Source of the DNA: Aeromonas salmonicida subsp. salmonicida
GTDB lineage: Bacteria; Pseudomonadota; Gammaproteobacteria; Enterobacterales; Aeromonadaceae
Assembly (NCBI RefSeq): GCF_001643305.1
Contig: NZ_LSGW01000047.1
Location: 124,001 to 188,000, forward strand
DNA length: 64,000 bases
Direction: 5' to 3'
Below, piece by piece: positions 55,376 through 64,000 of the stretch. The notes under the pieces were generated by a model. That model had not been told where the DNA came from. It saw only the letters and a program-made list of their open reading frames with translations, and did no database searches. Both the position numbers and the translations under genes were made by a program. How positions within the stretch are numbered: position 1 is the first letter of the stretch; the number at the start of each line of letters is the position of its first letter.

Positions 55376-56653
55376 ATGAGCAGCCCCTTGCGTTACGTGC
55401 TGGACGGCATCCATTGCGAGCCACACTTCTTCACCGTGCCCCTTGATCACCAGCAGCCGGACGATGAGGAGACGCTCATCCTGTTTGGTCGCACCCTCTG
55501 CCGCCAGGACAGGCTGCACGAGGAGCTGCCCTGGCTGCTGTTCCTGCAAGGGGGGCCCGGCTTTGGTGCCCCGCGTCCGACCGCCAATAGCGGCTGGCTC
55601 AAGCGGGCACTGCAGGAGTTTCGGGTATTGCTGCTCGATCAGCGCGGCACCGGCCATTCAACCCCCATCAGTGCCGATGCGCTGGCCCAGCGCAGCGCCC
55701 AGGAGCAGGCCGACTACCTCAGCCTGTTTCGCGCCGACAGCATAGTGCGCGATGCGGAATATGTTCGCGCCATCCTGAGTCCTGCTCGCCCCTGGAGCCT
55801 GCTTGGCCAGAGCTTTGGTGGCTTTTGCAGCCTCACCTATCTCTCCCTGTTCCCGGACAGCCTGCACGAGGTCTACCTCACCGGCGGCGTGGCCCCCATA
55901 GGCCGCAGTGCAGATGAGGTCTACCGCGCCACCTATCAGCGGGTGGCGGACAAGAACCGCGCCTTCTTCGTCCGTTTCCCCCATGCCCAGGCCATCGCCA
56001 ACCGGCTGGCAAACCACCTGCACAGCCACGAGGTGCGCCTGCCCAACGGCCAGCGCCTGACGGTGGAGCAGTTGCAGCAGCAGGGGCTGGATCTCGGCGC
56101 CAGCGGTGCCTTCGAGGAGCTCTACTACCTGCTGGAAGATGCCTTCATCGGCGAGCGGCTCAACCCCGCCTTCCTCTATCAGCTGCAAGCCATGCAGCCG
56201 TTCAACACCAACCCTGTGTTCGCCATACTGCATGAGTCCATCTACGCCGAAGGGGCCGCCAGCAACTGGGCGGCCGAGCGGGTCAGAGCCGAATATCCGG
56301 CCCTGGCCTGGGCACCCGGCAAGGATTTCGCCTTCACCGGCGAGATGATCTTCCCCTGGATGTTCGAGCAGTTCCGTGAGCTGATACCACTCAAGGAAGC
56401 GGCCCACCTGCTGGCCAAAAAGGCGGATTGGGGCCCCCTCTATGATCCCGCGCAGCTGGCCCGCAACACTGTGCCTGTGGCCTGCGCCGTCTATGCCGAA
56501 GACATGTATGTGGAGTTCGACTACAGCCGCGAGACCCTCAAGGGCCTCGGCAACAGCCGCACCTGGATCACCAACGAGTACGAGCACAACGGCTTGCGAG
56601 TCGATGGCGAGCAGATCCTGGACCGCCTCATCCGGCTGAACCGGGAGCGCTGA
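55376..56653 (+). CDS. pip: Prolyl aminopeptidase (S33)
   Basis: This 425-residue cytoplasmic serine peptidase removes N-terminal proline. It has the alpha/beta hydrolase fold with the oxyanion motif FLQGGPGFGAPRP (HGGPG type, about residues 57-69), LLDQRGTGHS and the nucleophile elbow LLGQSFGGF (Ser near 146). A catalytic Asp and His follow in the C-terminal part (EYEHNGLRVDG). The length equals the 425-residue enzyme described from Aeromonas sobria, of the large prolyl aminopeptidase class. The ATG at 55376 has GGGAGAACG upstream; earlier in-frame codons lack support. Confidence 0.93.
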   Translation: MSSPLRYVLDGIHCEPHFFTVPLDHQQPDDEETLILFGRTLCRQDRLHEELPWLLFLQGGPGFGAPRPTANSGWLKRALQEFRVLLLDQRGTGHSTPISADALAQRSAQEQADYLSLFRADSIVRDAEYVRAILSPARPWSLLGQSFGGFCSLTYLSLFPDSLHEVYLTGGVAPIGRSADEVYRATYQRVADKNRAFFVRFPHAQAIANRLANHLHSHEVRLPNGQRLTVEQLQQQGLDLGASGAFEELYYLLEDAFIGERLNPAFLYQLQAMQPFNTNPVFAILHESIYAEGAASNWAAERVRAEYPALAWAPGKDFAFTGEMIFPWMFEQFRELIPLKEAAHLLAKKADWGPLYDPAQLARNTVPVACAVYAEDMYVEFDYSRETLKGLGNSRTWITNEYEHNGLRVDGEQILDRLIRLNRER

Positions 56654-56752
56654 TCCCGGCCGGGCGACGAGCCCGTCGGGATACACATAATATCGAGGGC
56701 GACCCATGAGTCGCCCCACCCTTTGGAAGCAGCACAATAATAAGGACACCCA

Positions 56753-59700
56753 TTGGATCACCCGGAAATCTCGGCCGGCTGGCTGAGCCGCCTCTTCTAT
56801 CACTGGACGGGCCCGCTGCAACGCAAGGGGCTGACCGAACCCCAGGTCGGCCTCGACGATCTCTATCCCCTGCTGCCGGAAGACAGACGGGATGGCAGGG
56901 CCGATGCCTTCCTTCAGCTCACCGCCACCCAGCCGGTACGCCCCTGGCCCATCACCGCCTTTATCTGGCGCCATTACAAGGGGCGGATTGGCCTGCTCAC
57001 CCTGTTGCAGCTGCTCGGCATGCTGGCGACCCTGGCCAGCCCCTGGCTGCTCAACCACAGCATGACCCAGCTCGGTGCGGGCGCCCCCACGGAACAAAAA
57101 CTGCTGCTGGCTTTCGCCCTGTTTGCCTCTGTGCTCGCCGCCGGCATGCTGGCGGAGCACTCGTTGCAGCTGGCGCTCAAGATGCACGTCCCCATTCGCC
57201 GCCTGCTGGCCGAAGCCCTGCTGGCCAAGGTGATGAAACTGGGGGGCAAGAGCTTCGACGACAGGGCCGGCGGTCGGGTGCAGAACCTCATCAATCGGGA
57301 TGTGTGGGACATAACCTGGATCCTGGCCGACCCCGCCATGCCGCTCACCATGGCACTGCAACTGCTGGGCACCATAGCCCTGCTGGTGTGGCAAGTGGGC
57401 AGCGCAGGCCTGGTGGGTTTTGCGGTGCTCACCCTGCTGCTGCTCATCTCCACCCGGGTGGTGCGGCGGATGAACCAGCAGGAGCAACAGCTCAAGCGCC
57501 AGCAGGACGAGCGCAACGGCATACTGGCGGAATACATCAAGAAGCTGCGGCTGGTGCGCCAGAACGGGCTAGGCGCCTTCTTCACCCGGGCGGCCAACGC
57601 CAAACGCCAGCAGGAGCTGGGGGTGCTCGGTCGGGTGCTCAAGCTCGATGCCATCAACGACAGCCTGATGCTGAGCACGCCGCTGCTGGTGACCCTGGCC
57701 ACCTTCACCACCTATCTGGTATCGGGCCAGAGCCTGACCCTGCCCCAAGTGTTCACCACCATAGCCCTGTTCGCCGTGCTGCGGATCCCCATGATGCGAC
57801 TGCCCTATCTCATCCGCACCCTGATCAACTTCAACACCGGCTTCAACCGGCTGTGCGAGTTCCTCAACAGCCCGGAGCAGCACAGGGATCTCACCGATGC
57901 CAGCCTGCCCGTCGGCAGCCTGCGGGTCGATTCGGTCACTGCCCTGCACCAGCAAAAGCCGGTACTGCAAGGGGCAAGCCTCATCATAGAGCCGGGGGAA
58001 CTGGTGGGGATCACGGGCCCCACCGGTTCAGGCAAGAGCTGCCTCCTGCACCTCATCGCCGGCTTCGATGACAGCTTCGAGGGAGAGATCCGCCGTCACG
58101 GCCGGGTCGCCCACCTGGGCCACAAGCCCTGGTTGATGAACGACACCATTCGTAACAACATACTGTTCGGTCAGCCCTGGCACGGTGAACGCTATCGCTG
58201 GGTGCTGGGAGCCTGCGCCCTCGGCGCCGACCTCAACCTGCTCAGCCACGGCGATCAGACCCTGGTGGGGGAGCTGGGTACCCGCCTCTCCGGCGGTCAG
58301 CAGCAGCGAGTCGCCCTGGCCCGCGCCCTCTATGCCCAGGCCGATATCCTGCTGCTGGACAACCCCCTCTCGGCACTGGACCCCATCGTCTCGGCCCAGG
58401 TGCTGGAGCAAGGGCTCGCCTTCAAACCGGGCCCGACCCGACTGCTGGTGAGCCACGATCCGGACGTGCTGGCCCACTGCGATCGGGTGATCCGCATCGA
58501 GCAGGGCCGACTGGTTGAGCTCGATGCCCGCCAGCTGGCGGATCTCATCCAGCACCCGCTTCCCGCCCCCATGGTGGCACCGCAGGAGGCTGAACAGTTC
58601 AGCGAAGAGAAGGTGGTGGAAGGCAAGGTGGACTGGGGCCTGTTCGGCTTCATGTGGCAGCGTCTCGCCGCCCCGGGCGCCATCCTGATCGCCCTGCTGC
58701 TCACCCTGGGGCAGGAGGGGCTGCGCATCGCCTCGGATCTCTGGCTCGGCGGCAAGGCCGGGCTCACAGAGGTGAGTTCGCTGCTCGGCATCTATGTGCT
58801 GCTGGGGGCAGGATCGCTGGTCTGCATCATGGTGGTGCGGGTCATCAACTACAAACTGGGGCTCAAGCTGGCCTGGACCCTGTTCGACGGCATGCTGAGT
58901 CGCATCAGCCGCGCCCCCATGGCCTTCTTCGACAAGGTGCCGCAGGGGCGCATCCTCAACCGCTTCGACCGGGATCTCGGGGAGGCGCAGGAGATACTGC
59001 TGTCCATGCTGATGGGGCTGTTCGGCATGCTCATCTCAGTGCTGCTGCAGGTGGTGGTGATAGGCGTCAACATGCCGCTGCTGCTGCTCATTGCCCCCCT
59101 GGTGGGCTGGGCGCTCTATGTGCTGCAACGGCGCTACCGGGCGGTGCAACTCAAGCTGCGGCGTCAGGCATCCGTGCTGCGCTCGCCGCTCTACATCAGC
59201 ATCAGCGAGACCATTCGCGGAGCCCCCGCCCTGCGTCTGGCCGGAGCCGAGCGCTTCGCGCTGGATCAGGTGCTGCTGCACTATGACAACAACCTGCGCA
59301 GTTGGTACACCACCACTTCCATCAACCGCTGGCTCGGCATGCACCAGACCCTGCTCTCCGCCGTGCTGGTAGGCGCCGTGGCGCTGATGGTGGCCTTTGG
59401 CAACAGCTCGCTGCTGGGGGCCGTCGCCATCACCTACGCCTTTACCGCCTCGGCCATGCTCAACTCCCTCATTCGCACCTTTGCCGAAGTGGAGCAGGTG
59501 ATGAATGCGGTGGAGCGGGTGCGCGAATACAGTGAAATCGAGAGTGAGCGCCAGCATGGGGAAGCGCTGGTGACGCCCCATCCCGGGGTGCGCTTCGACA
59601 ACCTGGGATTGCGCTATCCGGAGGCGAGCCAGTGGGCCCTGCACAAGGTGAACTTCGAGTTGGCCCCCGGCGAGAAGGTGGGGGTCTGCGGTCGTACCGG

Positions 59701-60313
59701 TGCGGGCAAGAGCTCGCTGCTCGGTGTGCTGCAAGCCATGTATCCGGCCTCACAGGGAGAGATTTACTACGGCGATCAACCGCTGTCCCGGCTTGCACCG
59801 GAGGCGGTACGGGATCTCTACGACACCGTCTCCCAGACGCCCCTCACCTTCTTCGGATCTTTGCGCGCCAACCTGGCACCGCTCACCGAGCAGGATGACG
59901 AGGCGCTGGAGCTGGCACTGGCCCGGGTCGGTCTGGCCGAGCGCTGCGCTGGCAGGCTGGACGAGGACCTCGACAAGCTGCAACTCTCGGCCGGCGAGAC
60001 CCAGCTGCTGGTGATCGCCCGCATACTGCTGTCACGTCGCCCGCTCATAGTGCTGGACGAGGCCACCTCGGATCTCGATCACGGCGGCATGCGCAAGATG
60101 GCGGAGCTGCTCTATCGCTATCGGCCGGAGGCCAGTTATCTGGTCATCGCCCACCATCTGGAGCCGCTGCTGTCGGTGGACAAGGTGGTGGTAATGGAGG
60201 CCGGCACAGTGGTGGAGCAAGGCTCGCCGGTCAGCCTGCTGGCCAACTCCCACTCCCGCTTCCATCAACTGTTTGTCGGTCAGGTCAACCGCCAGGTGGC
60301 CCAGATAACCTGA
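56753..60313 (+). CDS. Full-length ABCC-like ABC transporter (TMD-NBD-TMD-NBD)
   Basis: This 1186-residue chain carries both halves of an exporter. Half 1: membrane domain (about 75-350), then NBD1 with Walker A GITGPTGSGKSC (about 418), signature LSGGQQQR and Walker B ILLLDNPLSALD, in which Asn replaces the catalytic Glu. Half 2: membrane domain (about 640-920), then NBD2 with Walker A GVCGRTGAGKSS (about 980), a non-standard signature LSAGETQ and a normal Walker B LIVLDEATSDLD. This asymmetry is the hallmark of eukaryotic ABCC (MRP/CFTR/SUR) proteins. The start is a TTG at 56753 behind AAGGACACC; no ATG fits. The substrate is unknown. It may be co-transcribed with the aminopeptidase 100 bp upstream. 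Confidence 0.9.
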   Translation: MDHPEISAGWLSRLFYHWTGPLQRKGLTEPQVGLDDLYPLLPEDRRDGRADAFLQLTATQPVRPWPITAFIWRHYKGRIGLLTLLQLLGMLATLASPWLLNHSMTQLGAGAPTEQKLLLAFALFASVLAAGMLAEHSLQLALKMHVPIRRLLAEALLAKVMKLGGKSFDDRAGGRVQNLINRDVWDITWILADPAMPLTMALQLLGTIALLVWQVGSAGLVGFAVLTLLLLISTRVVRRMNQQEQQLKRQQDERNGILAEYIKKLRLVRQNGLGAFFTRAANAKRQQELGVLGRVLKLDAINDSLMLSTPLLVTLATFTTYLVSGQSLTLPQVFTTIALFAVLRIPMMRLPYLIRTLINFNTGFNRLCEFLNSPEQHRDLTDASLPVGSLRVDSVTALHQQKPVLQGASLIIEPGELVGITGPTGSGKSCLLHLIAGFDDSFEGEIRRHGRVAHLGHKPWLMNDTIRNNILFGQPWHGERYRWVLGACALGADLNLLSHGDQTLVGELGTRLSGGQQQRVALARALYAQADILLLDNPLSALDPIVSAQVLEQGLAFKPGPTRLLVSHDPDVLAHCDRVIRIEQGRLVELDARQLADLIQHPLPAPMVAPQEAEQFSEEKVVEGKVDWGLFGFMWQRLAAPGAILIALLLTLGQEGLRIASDLWLGGKAGLTEVSSLLGIYVLLGAGSLVCIMVVRVINYKLGLKLAWTLFDGMLSRISRAPMAFFDKVPQGRILNRFDRDLGEAQEILLSMLMGLFGMLISVLLQVVVIGVNMPLLLLIAPLVGWALYVLQRRYRAVQLKLRRQASVLRSPLYISISETIRGAPALRLAGAERFALDQVLLHYDNNLRSWYTTTSINRWLGMHQTLLSAVLVGAVALMVAFGNSSLLGAVAITYAFTASAMLNSLIRTFAEVEQVMNAVERVREYSEIESERQHGEALVTPHPGVRFDNLGLRYPEASQWALHKVNFELAPGEKVGVCGRTGAGKSSLLGVLQAMYPASQGEIYYGDQPLSRLAPEAVRDLYDTVSQTPLTFFGSLRANLAPLTEQDDEALELALARVGLAERCAGRLDEDLDKLQLSAGETQLLVIARILLSRRPLIVLDEATSDLDHGGMRKMAELLYRYRPEASYLVIAHHLEPLLSVDKVVVMEAGTVVEQGSPVSLLANSHSRFHQLFVGQVNRQVAQIT

Positions 60314-60320
60314 GGCCGAA

Positions 60321-60356
60321 AAGAACAAGGGCTGCTCACGGGCAGCCCTTGTTCTT
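60321..60356 (+). terminator. Terminator after the ABC transporter gene
   Basis: AAGAACAAGGGCTGC / GCAGCCCTTGTTCTT is a perfect 15-bp inverted repeat with a 6-base loop. The T-rich part is within the stem, and it may act for both strands. Confidence 0.75.
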
Positions 60357-60366
60357 TGGTGGAGCC

Positions 60367-60576
60367 TCAACGCTCCATGATTTGGGTGACATCATCCTGC
60401 TTGATCATCACCTCCCGCCCTTCGGTATCGTAATAGCGGTACATGCCGGTGCTCTCATCCAGCTTGGGCTTGCTGTCGGTGGTGATCATCTTCCCATCCT
60501 TGGTACTCATGATGTATTGAGAGCTACACGCCACGAGTCCCAGTGCGCACACCAGGATCATCATCAGTTGCTTCAT
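60367..60576 (-). CDS. YgdI/YgdR-family lipoprotein
   Basis: This 69-residue lipoprotein has signal peptide KQLMMILVCALGLVAC with lipobox LVAC followed by Ser-Ser, predicting outer-membrane sorting. The small SH3-like domain that follows (YIMSTKDGKMITTDSKPKLD, MYRYYDTEGREVMIKQDDV, TQIMER) matches YgdI/YgdR proteins of enterics, whose role is unknown. The lipoprotein signal fixes the start at 60576; an ATG 39 bases earlier would give an Arg-rich extension unlike the family. Confidence 0.88.
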   Translation of the reverse strand: MKQLMMILVCALGLVACSSQYIMSTKDGKMITTDSKPKLDESTGMYRYYDTEGREVMIKQDDVTQIMER

Positions 60577-60825
60577 CGCCTGTCTCGTCTCCCTCTTCAC
60601 CCTCACCCTCACCACGAGGATGGTGACTGAAGCCTAGCTCAACCCCATTGCCCCGGGAAAACGGATTGTCGGAACGGGATCCATGTCAAAAATCAGCTAC
60701 TTACGACCACCCAGCTGGCCACTGTCACCTGCAGGCCTATCCATATCCGTCTCATTGGTCACTCCTTGCATCGACCTGATTGTCACTCGCAAAGTGGTGT
60801 GTCCCACTGGCGCAGGCCCGAGCGG

Positions 60826-60855
60826 ATACAAAAAGGCCGGACATCTGTCCGGCCT
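60826..60855 (-). terminator. Terminator after the sulfurtransferase gene
   Basis: GGCCGGAC / GTCCGGCC. On the minus strand it is followed by TTTTTGT, 16 bp past the stop. Confidence 0.85.
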
Positions 60856-60870
60856 CTTGTTACTGCCTCT

Positions 60871-62166
60871 TCATGACTTGGCGGGCTGACGCTCACCGGT
60901 CACTGTGGGGTTAGCAGGGTCTGCACTCCACTCGTACCAGCCACCGTCATAGACGCTGATCCGCTTCCAGTCCATCAACCAGGCGTAGAAGAAGGCTTCG
61001 GAGGCGCGCCAGCCGGTACCGCAGTAGAAGGCGGCCTGCTGGGTTGGCTCGATATTCCACTCATCCCACATAGTGAGAATCTCGCGGGCCGGTTTCATGG
61101 TGCCGTCCGGGTTGTGGAAGTCACTCATGCTGTTGGCATCCACGCCACCACGACCCCACTTGGCCCCCGGAATGTCGCCTTTCGGCTTGATGTAGCTGTA
61201 ACCTGAGGTATTGCCGACAAACTCGTCCCAGGTGCGCACGCTGACCAGGGCACTGTCGGGCTGCTTGAGCAACGCCTTGGCCTGATCGAGTGTGGTGTAG
61301 TACTCGGGATGAGCCGGAATGGCCACGCCAAACTCTTTCACTGGCTCGAACTTGTTGGGCAGGCCGGTTTCGGTGCGCAGGTGCTGCACGAACCAGGCAT
61401 CGAGGCCGCCATCCAGCAGGCGCACATCGGCCACGCCGGCATACATCATCAGGTGCGCCGCGCGGGCTGCCGCCATTGTGTTGCGACCATAGAGGATGAC
61501 GGTAGTGTCGTGACGGATGCCATTTTCCAGCAGCAGCGCCTTGAGCGCCTCGTCAGAGACCTTGTTCCACAACGGCTCCTCTTCCAGGCGGTTGGTATCG
61601 ATATAGCCAGCCCCGGGTATGTGACTGATGAGATAGGCCTTGGGTGAACCCCAATCCACTTCGAACAGCTTCCACTCCCCTTTGGGGGCGGCAACCACGG
61701 GTTTGCCTTCCTGCAGGTCCGCCAGCCAACGCGGATAGACCAGCTGCTGCCAGCGCGCCAGATACTCGCGTGGCGCAGCTTTCCACGCTTGCAGCTCGAA
61801 CAGCTGCTTGATGCCCTGCTTGCGCAGCAGACGGGCCACCTCGGCCACTTCCCGCGGCTCGCCATAGAGCGCCACCGGACGATCGGCTTTCAAGCCCTTG
61901 ATCTCCAGCGCCTTGGGCCATTCGTCATCGCTGTATTTCCAGTCGGCCGAGAGATTTTCGGCGCCAGCAACGTGGCCCCCCTGCTTCTCCCCTTCCATGG
62001 GCCAGCCCTGATAGAAGTGGCTGGCACGGGTATCCAGAATCACAGCCTGTTTGGCCTTGGCATCCGCCAGCGAGAGGGGTGGCAGTTCGGCTGCAAAGGC
62101 GGGCAGCGCGCACCAGAGCAACAGGGCCGTCAGACCGGTCCGCAACAGACCAATATATGCTTTCAT
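60871..62166 (-). CDS. ynjE: Periplasmic thiosulfate sulfurtransferase, YnjE-like
   Basis: This 431-residue exported protein with three rhodanese domains resembles E. coli YnjE. The signal peptide is residues 1-25, ending PAFA. Domain 1 (about 28-130) and domain 2 (about 150-270) lack an active cysteine. Domain 3 (about 285-420) carries the active-site loop FYCGTGWRASE. Near-identical family phrases are LYLISHIPGA-type YLISHIPGAGYIDTN, LWNKVSDEALKALL and GYSYIKPKGDIPGAKWG. It transfers sulfane sulfur from thiosulfate-like donors. The ATG at 62166 gives a direct signal peptide; an ATG 18 bases upstream is also possible. It lies 29 bp downstream of the glutaminase gene. Confidence 0.93.
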   Translation of the reverse strand: MKAYIGLLRTGLTALLLWCALPAFAAELPPLSLADAKAKQAVILDTRASHFYQGWPMEGEKQGGHVAGAENLSADWKYSDDEWPKALEIKGLKADRPVALYGEPREVAEVARLLRKQGIKQLFELQAWKAAPREYLARWQQLVYPRWLADLQEGKPVVAAPKGEWKLFEVDWGSPKAYLISHIPGAGYIDTNRLEEEPLWNKVSDEALKALLLENGIRHDTTVILYGRNTMAAARAAHLMMYAGVADVRLLDGGLDAWFVQHLRTETGLPNKFEPVKEFGVAIPAHPEYYTTLDQAKALLKQPDSALVSVRTWDEFVGNTSGYSYIKPKGDIPGAKWGRGGVDANSMSDFHNPDGTMKPAREILTMWDEWNIEPTQQAAFYCGTGWRASEAFFYAWLMDWKRISVYDGGWYEWSADPANPTVTGERQPAKS

Positions 62167-62195
62167 GATGTTTTCTCGATTCATGGTAAACAAGG

Positions 62196-63128
62196 TTAAA
62201 AAATGGAACGGCCCAGACGCTCGGCCAGCAGCTCCAGTGCCGCCGTGCCCGCCAGCGAGTTGCCAGCCTTGTTGAGCTCGGGCGACCAGACACACACACA
62301 GAGCTCACCTGGGATCAGCGCCATGATACCCCCTCCGACACCGGATTTGCCCGGCATACCGACCCGATAGGCAAAATCACCGGCCTCGTCGTAGAGACCA
62401 CAGGTGGCGAGCAGGGCATTGACCTGCTTGGTGGTGCGGGCCGGCAGCAGCGGCTCACCGGCCCCCAGCGGCACGCCGCGGTTGGCCAGATAGATGAATG
62501 CCCGCGCCAGATCGACACAGCTCATGCGGATGGCGCAGGCATTGAAGTAGCTTTGCAGCACCTTGTCCACTTCGTTTTCGAAGTTGCCATAAGCCTTCAT
62601 CAGATAGGCGATGGCGGCGTTGCGGGCGGAGTGCTGATATTCGGAGCGGGCCACTACCTGATCCGCCATGATGGCCGGGTTGCCACTGAGGCGCCGCACC
62701 AGCTCCAGAGTACGTTGGCGCGGGGCCGTGAGCCGGGTCTCAAGCAGATCGCTCACCACCAGGGCACCGGCGTTGATAAAGGGGTTGCGTGGTATGCCCT
62801 GCTCGAACTCCAGCTGCACCAGCGAGTTGAACGGCTGGCCGGAGGGCTCCTTGCCCACCCGGGCCCAAATCTCCTCCTCCTGATAGAGGGTGAGCGCCAG
62901 CGTCAGGCTCAGGGCCTTGGAGATACTCTGGATGGAGAAGGGCTCGAAGGCGTCACCGGCGGTGAACAGCTCTCCCTCCACGGTACAGACCGCCATGCCG
63001 AGCCGATCGGCCGGCACCTGGGCCAGGGCCGGAATATAGTCGGCCACCTTGCCTTGCCCGAGCAGCGGGCGCACCTCGGCCAGAATGCTGGCCAGTAATT
63101 CGGATGACAACACCATAAGCGATTCCAT
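62196..63128 (-). CDS. glsB: Glutaminase (GlsA/GlsB family)
   Basis: This 310-residue serine-dependent beta-lactamase-fold glutaminase converts glutamine to glutamate and ammonia. The nucleophile motif [12 protein letters not shown] (Ser-x-x-Lys, about residues 64-75) is present, as are [24 protein letters not shown], the GSARNAA-type [13 protein letters not shown] and the C-terminal [11 protein letters not shown]. It is closer to E. coli GlsB (308 residues) than to GlsA. I place the start at 63128; an ATG four codons later is equally possible. It is probably co-transcribed with the downstream ynjE-like gene. A terminator separates it from yggL upstream. Confidence 0.94.
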   Translation of the reverse strand: MESLMVLSSELLASILAEVRPLLGQGKVADYIPALAQVPADRLGMAVCTVEGELFTAGDAFEPFSIQSISKALSLTLALTLYQEEEIWARVGKEPSGQPFNSLVQLEFEQGIPRNPFINAGALVVSDLLETRLTAPRQRTLELVRRLSGNPAIMADQVVARSEYQHSARNAAIAYLMKAYGNFENEVDKVLQSYFNACAIRMSCVDLARAFIYLANRGVPLGAGEPLLPARTTKQVNALLATCGLYDEAGDFAYRVGMPGKSGVGGGIMALIPGELCVCVWSPELNKAGNSLAGTAALELLAERLGRSIF

Positions 63129-63160
63129 AACTAGGGGCTGTGGAGATCCCATCCCCACTG

Positions 63161-63186
63161 ACAAAAATCCCGCCAATGGCGGGATT
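63161..63186 (-). terminator. Terminator after yggL
   Basis: AATCCCGCC / GGCGGGATT with a 3-base loop. On the minus strand it is followed by TTTTTGTC, about 60 bp past the yggL stop. Confidence 0.85.
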
Positions 63187-63245
63187 TGTCTATGTACCCG
63201 ACACAGGGTACCCGTAACAGGTCGCCCACAACAGGCAAGCGGTTA

Positions 63246-63578
63246 TCAGGCCGGTTCACCGTACCAGAGGTCAAACAGTTCGGTGACCACCACGGCTTCC
63301 ATCCCCTTGCCTTCCAGCCAGGATTTGAGAACGGCGCGGTCTTCTTCGGTACATTTGCCCAGTTGCTGAGTGCAGATCATCCCTTCCCAGGCCAGGTGGC
63401 CTGAACCGGCGAACGCCAGCCTACGGGGTTCAACAACCTCATCGATCATCGCATCGACTACCGCATCGATGGTCTCTTCGGCAGTGCCGACCGGGAAATT
63501 GAAACTGATGTCGAATCCCATTTCCTGGAATTCGTCGACTCGCAGTTTCTTACGCAGACGGCGGCTACGATTGGCCAT
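63246..63578 (-). CDS. yggL: YggL family (DUF469) ribosome-associated protein
   Basis: This 110-residue protein has a basic N-terminus (NRSRRLRKKLRVDEFQEMGF) and the YggL core FNFPVGTAEETIDAVVDAMI, with FAGSGHLAWEGMIC. YggL in E. coli has been reported to bind the 50S subunit; its exact job is unclear. It lies 31 bp after the trmB stop on the same strand, the order seen in E. coli, so the two are likely one transcript. AAGGAGC precedes the ATG at 63578. Confidence 0.94.
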   Translation of the reverse strand: MANRSRRLRKKLRVDEFQEMGFDISFNFPVGTAEETIDAVVDAMIDEVVEPRRLAFAGSGHLAWEGMICTQQLGKCTEEDRAVLKSWLEGKGMEAVVVTELFDLWYGEPA

Positions 63579-63609
63579 GATAGCTCCTTAGGTTAGTTGA
63601 CTCGTTAAA

Positions 63610-64000
63610 TTAGTTAACGCGTTTGAAAATCAGATCCCAAACCCCGTGGCCCAGACGATGGCCCCGTTGTTCGAATTTGGTCAGCGGACGCCAGTCGGGA
63701 CGAGGCACCCAATTGCCGGTGGTGGAGGTATTCTCGTAACCCTCGGCGACGCTCATCACTTCCAGCATGTGTTCGGCATAGTTTTCCCAGTCGGTGGCCA
63801 TGTGGAACACGCCACCTATGGCCAGCTTCTGGCGGATATCCTGGGCAAACGCGCTCTGCACGATGCGGCGCTTGTGGTGACGGCTCTTGTGCCAGGGGTC
63901 CGGGAAGAAGAGTTGCAGGCAGGCCAGCGAACCATTCGGGATCATGTGCTCCAGCACTTCTACTGCATCGTGGCAGATAACCTTGAGGTTGGTGACGCCC
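63610..64000 (-). CDS. trmB: tRNA (guanine-N7)-methyltransferase (3' part only)
   Basis: About the last 129 residues are present; the gene starts beyond the right edge. TrmB uses SAM to methylate G46 in the tRNA variable loop. Diagnostic is [20 protein letters not shown], with the catalytic Asp in PDPW, followed by [15 protein letters not shown] and the substrate-binding [17 protein letters not shown] near the C-terminus. The stop at 63610 is followed by yggL. The pairing with yggL matches the E. coli order. Confidence 0.96.
   Translation of the reverse strand, partial: GVTNLKVICHDAVEVLEHMIPNGSLACLQLFFPDPWHKSRHHKRRIVQSAFAQDIRQKLAIGGVFHMATDWENYAEHMLEVMSVAEGYENTSTTGNWVPRPDWRPLTKFEQRGHRLGHGVWDLIFKRVN

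Noticed and set aside
55658..57487. Long minus-strand open frame (about 600 codons)
   Set aside because: It runs antisense to the prolyl aminopeptidase and the ABC transporter and is Gln/Gly-rich with no motif.
60683..60889. Plus-strand 68-codon frame before the ynjE-like terminator
   Set aside because: It reads through the converging terminator and has no family resemblance.

Overview
The window is GC-rich gammaproteobacterial chromosome and looks like Aeromonas. The basis is gene content and order: a divergent pepD/gpt pair followed by frsA, crl, proB and proA; orn-rsgA-psd beside a tRNA-Gly array; tRNA-Ala genes beside gltX; yggL-trmB. It also carries a 425-residue prolyl aminopeptidase of the type described from Aeromonas sobria, a large secreted chitinase, an ExeM-type nuclease with a GlyGly-CTERM tail, and an M6 metalloprotease. 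I see no insertion sequence, prophage, CRISPR array or rRNA operon.

Layout. 1-3.9 kb: end of a PfkB kinase with an N-terminal HTH, a SPOUT methyltransferase, a coiled-coil protein, an orphan periplasmic binding protein, a universal stress protein and an L,D-transpeptidase. 3.9-11.3 kb: conserved housekeeping block proA-proB, crl, frsA, gpt, then divergent pepD. Two tiny ORFs (28 and 39 codons) flank pepD, each near a perfect CRP consensus site. 12-18.1 kb: peptide ABC importer operon on the minus strand (YejB-like, YejE-like and YejA-like parts plus two separate DppD/DppF-type ATPases); the first permease gene is frameshifted. 18.9-26.6 kb: TonB-dependent receptor followed by DUF3450, TtpC, ExbB, ExbD, TonB and TPR genes, a complete TonB2-type energising module. 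26.9-32.6 kb: divergent chitinase and secreted nuclease. 32.7-39.4 kb: four tRNA-Ala(GGC), gltX, a chemoreceptor, an OapA/YtfB-like protein, a cold-shock protein, and five tRNA-Gly(GCC) plus a decayed copy. 39.6-46.4 kb: orn, rsgA, psd, small conserved proteins, two lipoproteins, a PAS-GGDEF-EAL protein and rraB. 46.8-49.5 kb: M6 protease, tRNA-Phe and tRNA-Asn. 49.5-54.8 kb: a decaying choline-to-betaine locus. 55.4-64 kb: prolyl aminopeptidase, a full-length ABCC-like exporter, ygdI/R-like lipoprotein, ynjE-like sulfurtransferase, glutaminase, yggL and the 3' part of trmB.

How the parts work together. The receptor and its dedicated TonB2 module form one outer-membrane import unit, and the divergent peptide importer could supply the inner-membrane step (inference). 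Chitinase, nuclease and protease are secreted degradative enzymes. The choline locus appears non-functional: betI has lost its middle, betA carries a 7-bp tandem duplication that shifts frame, and only betB and a divergent BCCT-like transporter remain open.

Most notable for follow-up: the two CRP-linked micro-ORF transcripts, one with a 30-bp tandem repeat and six GGA motifs in its leader; duplicated 3' gene ends directly downstream of both the SPOUT methyltransferase and proB; frameshifts in short repeats in yejB and betA; and the ABCC-style asymmetric one-chain exporter.
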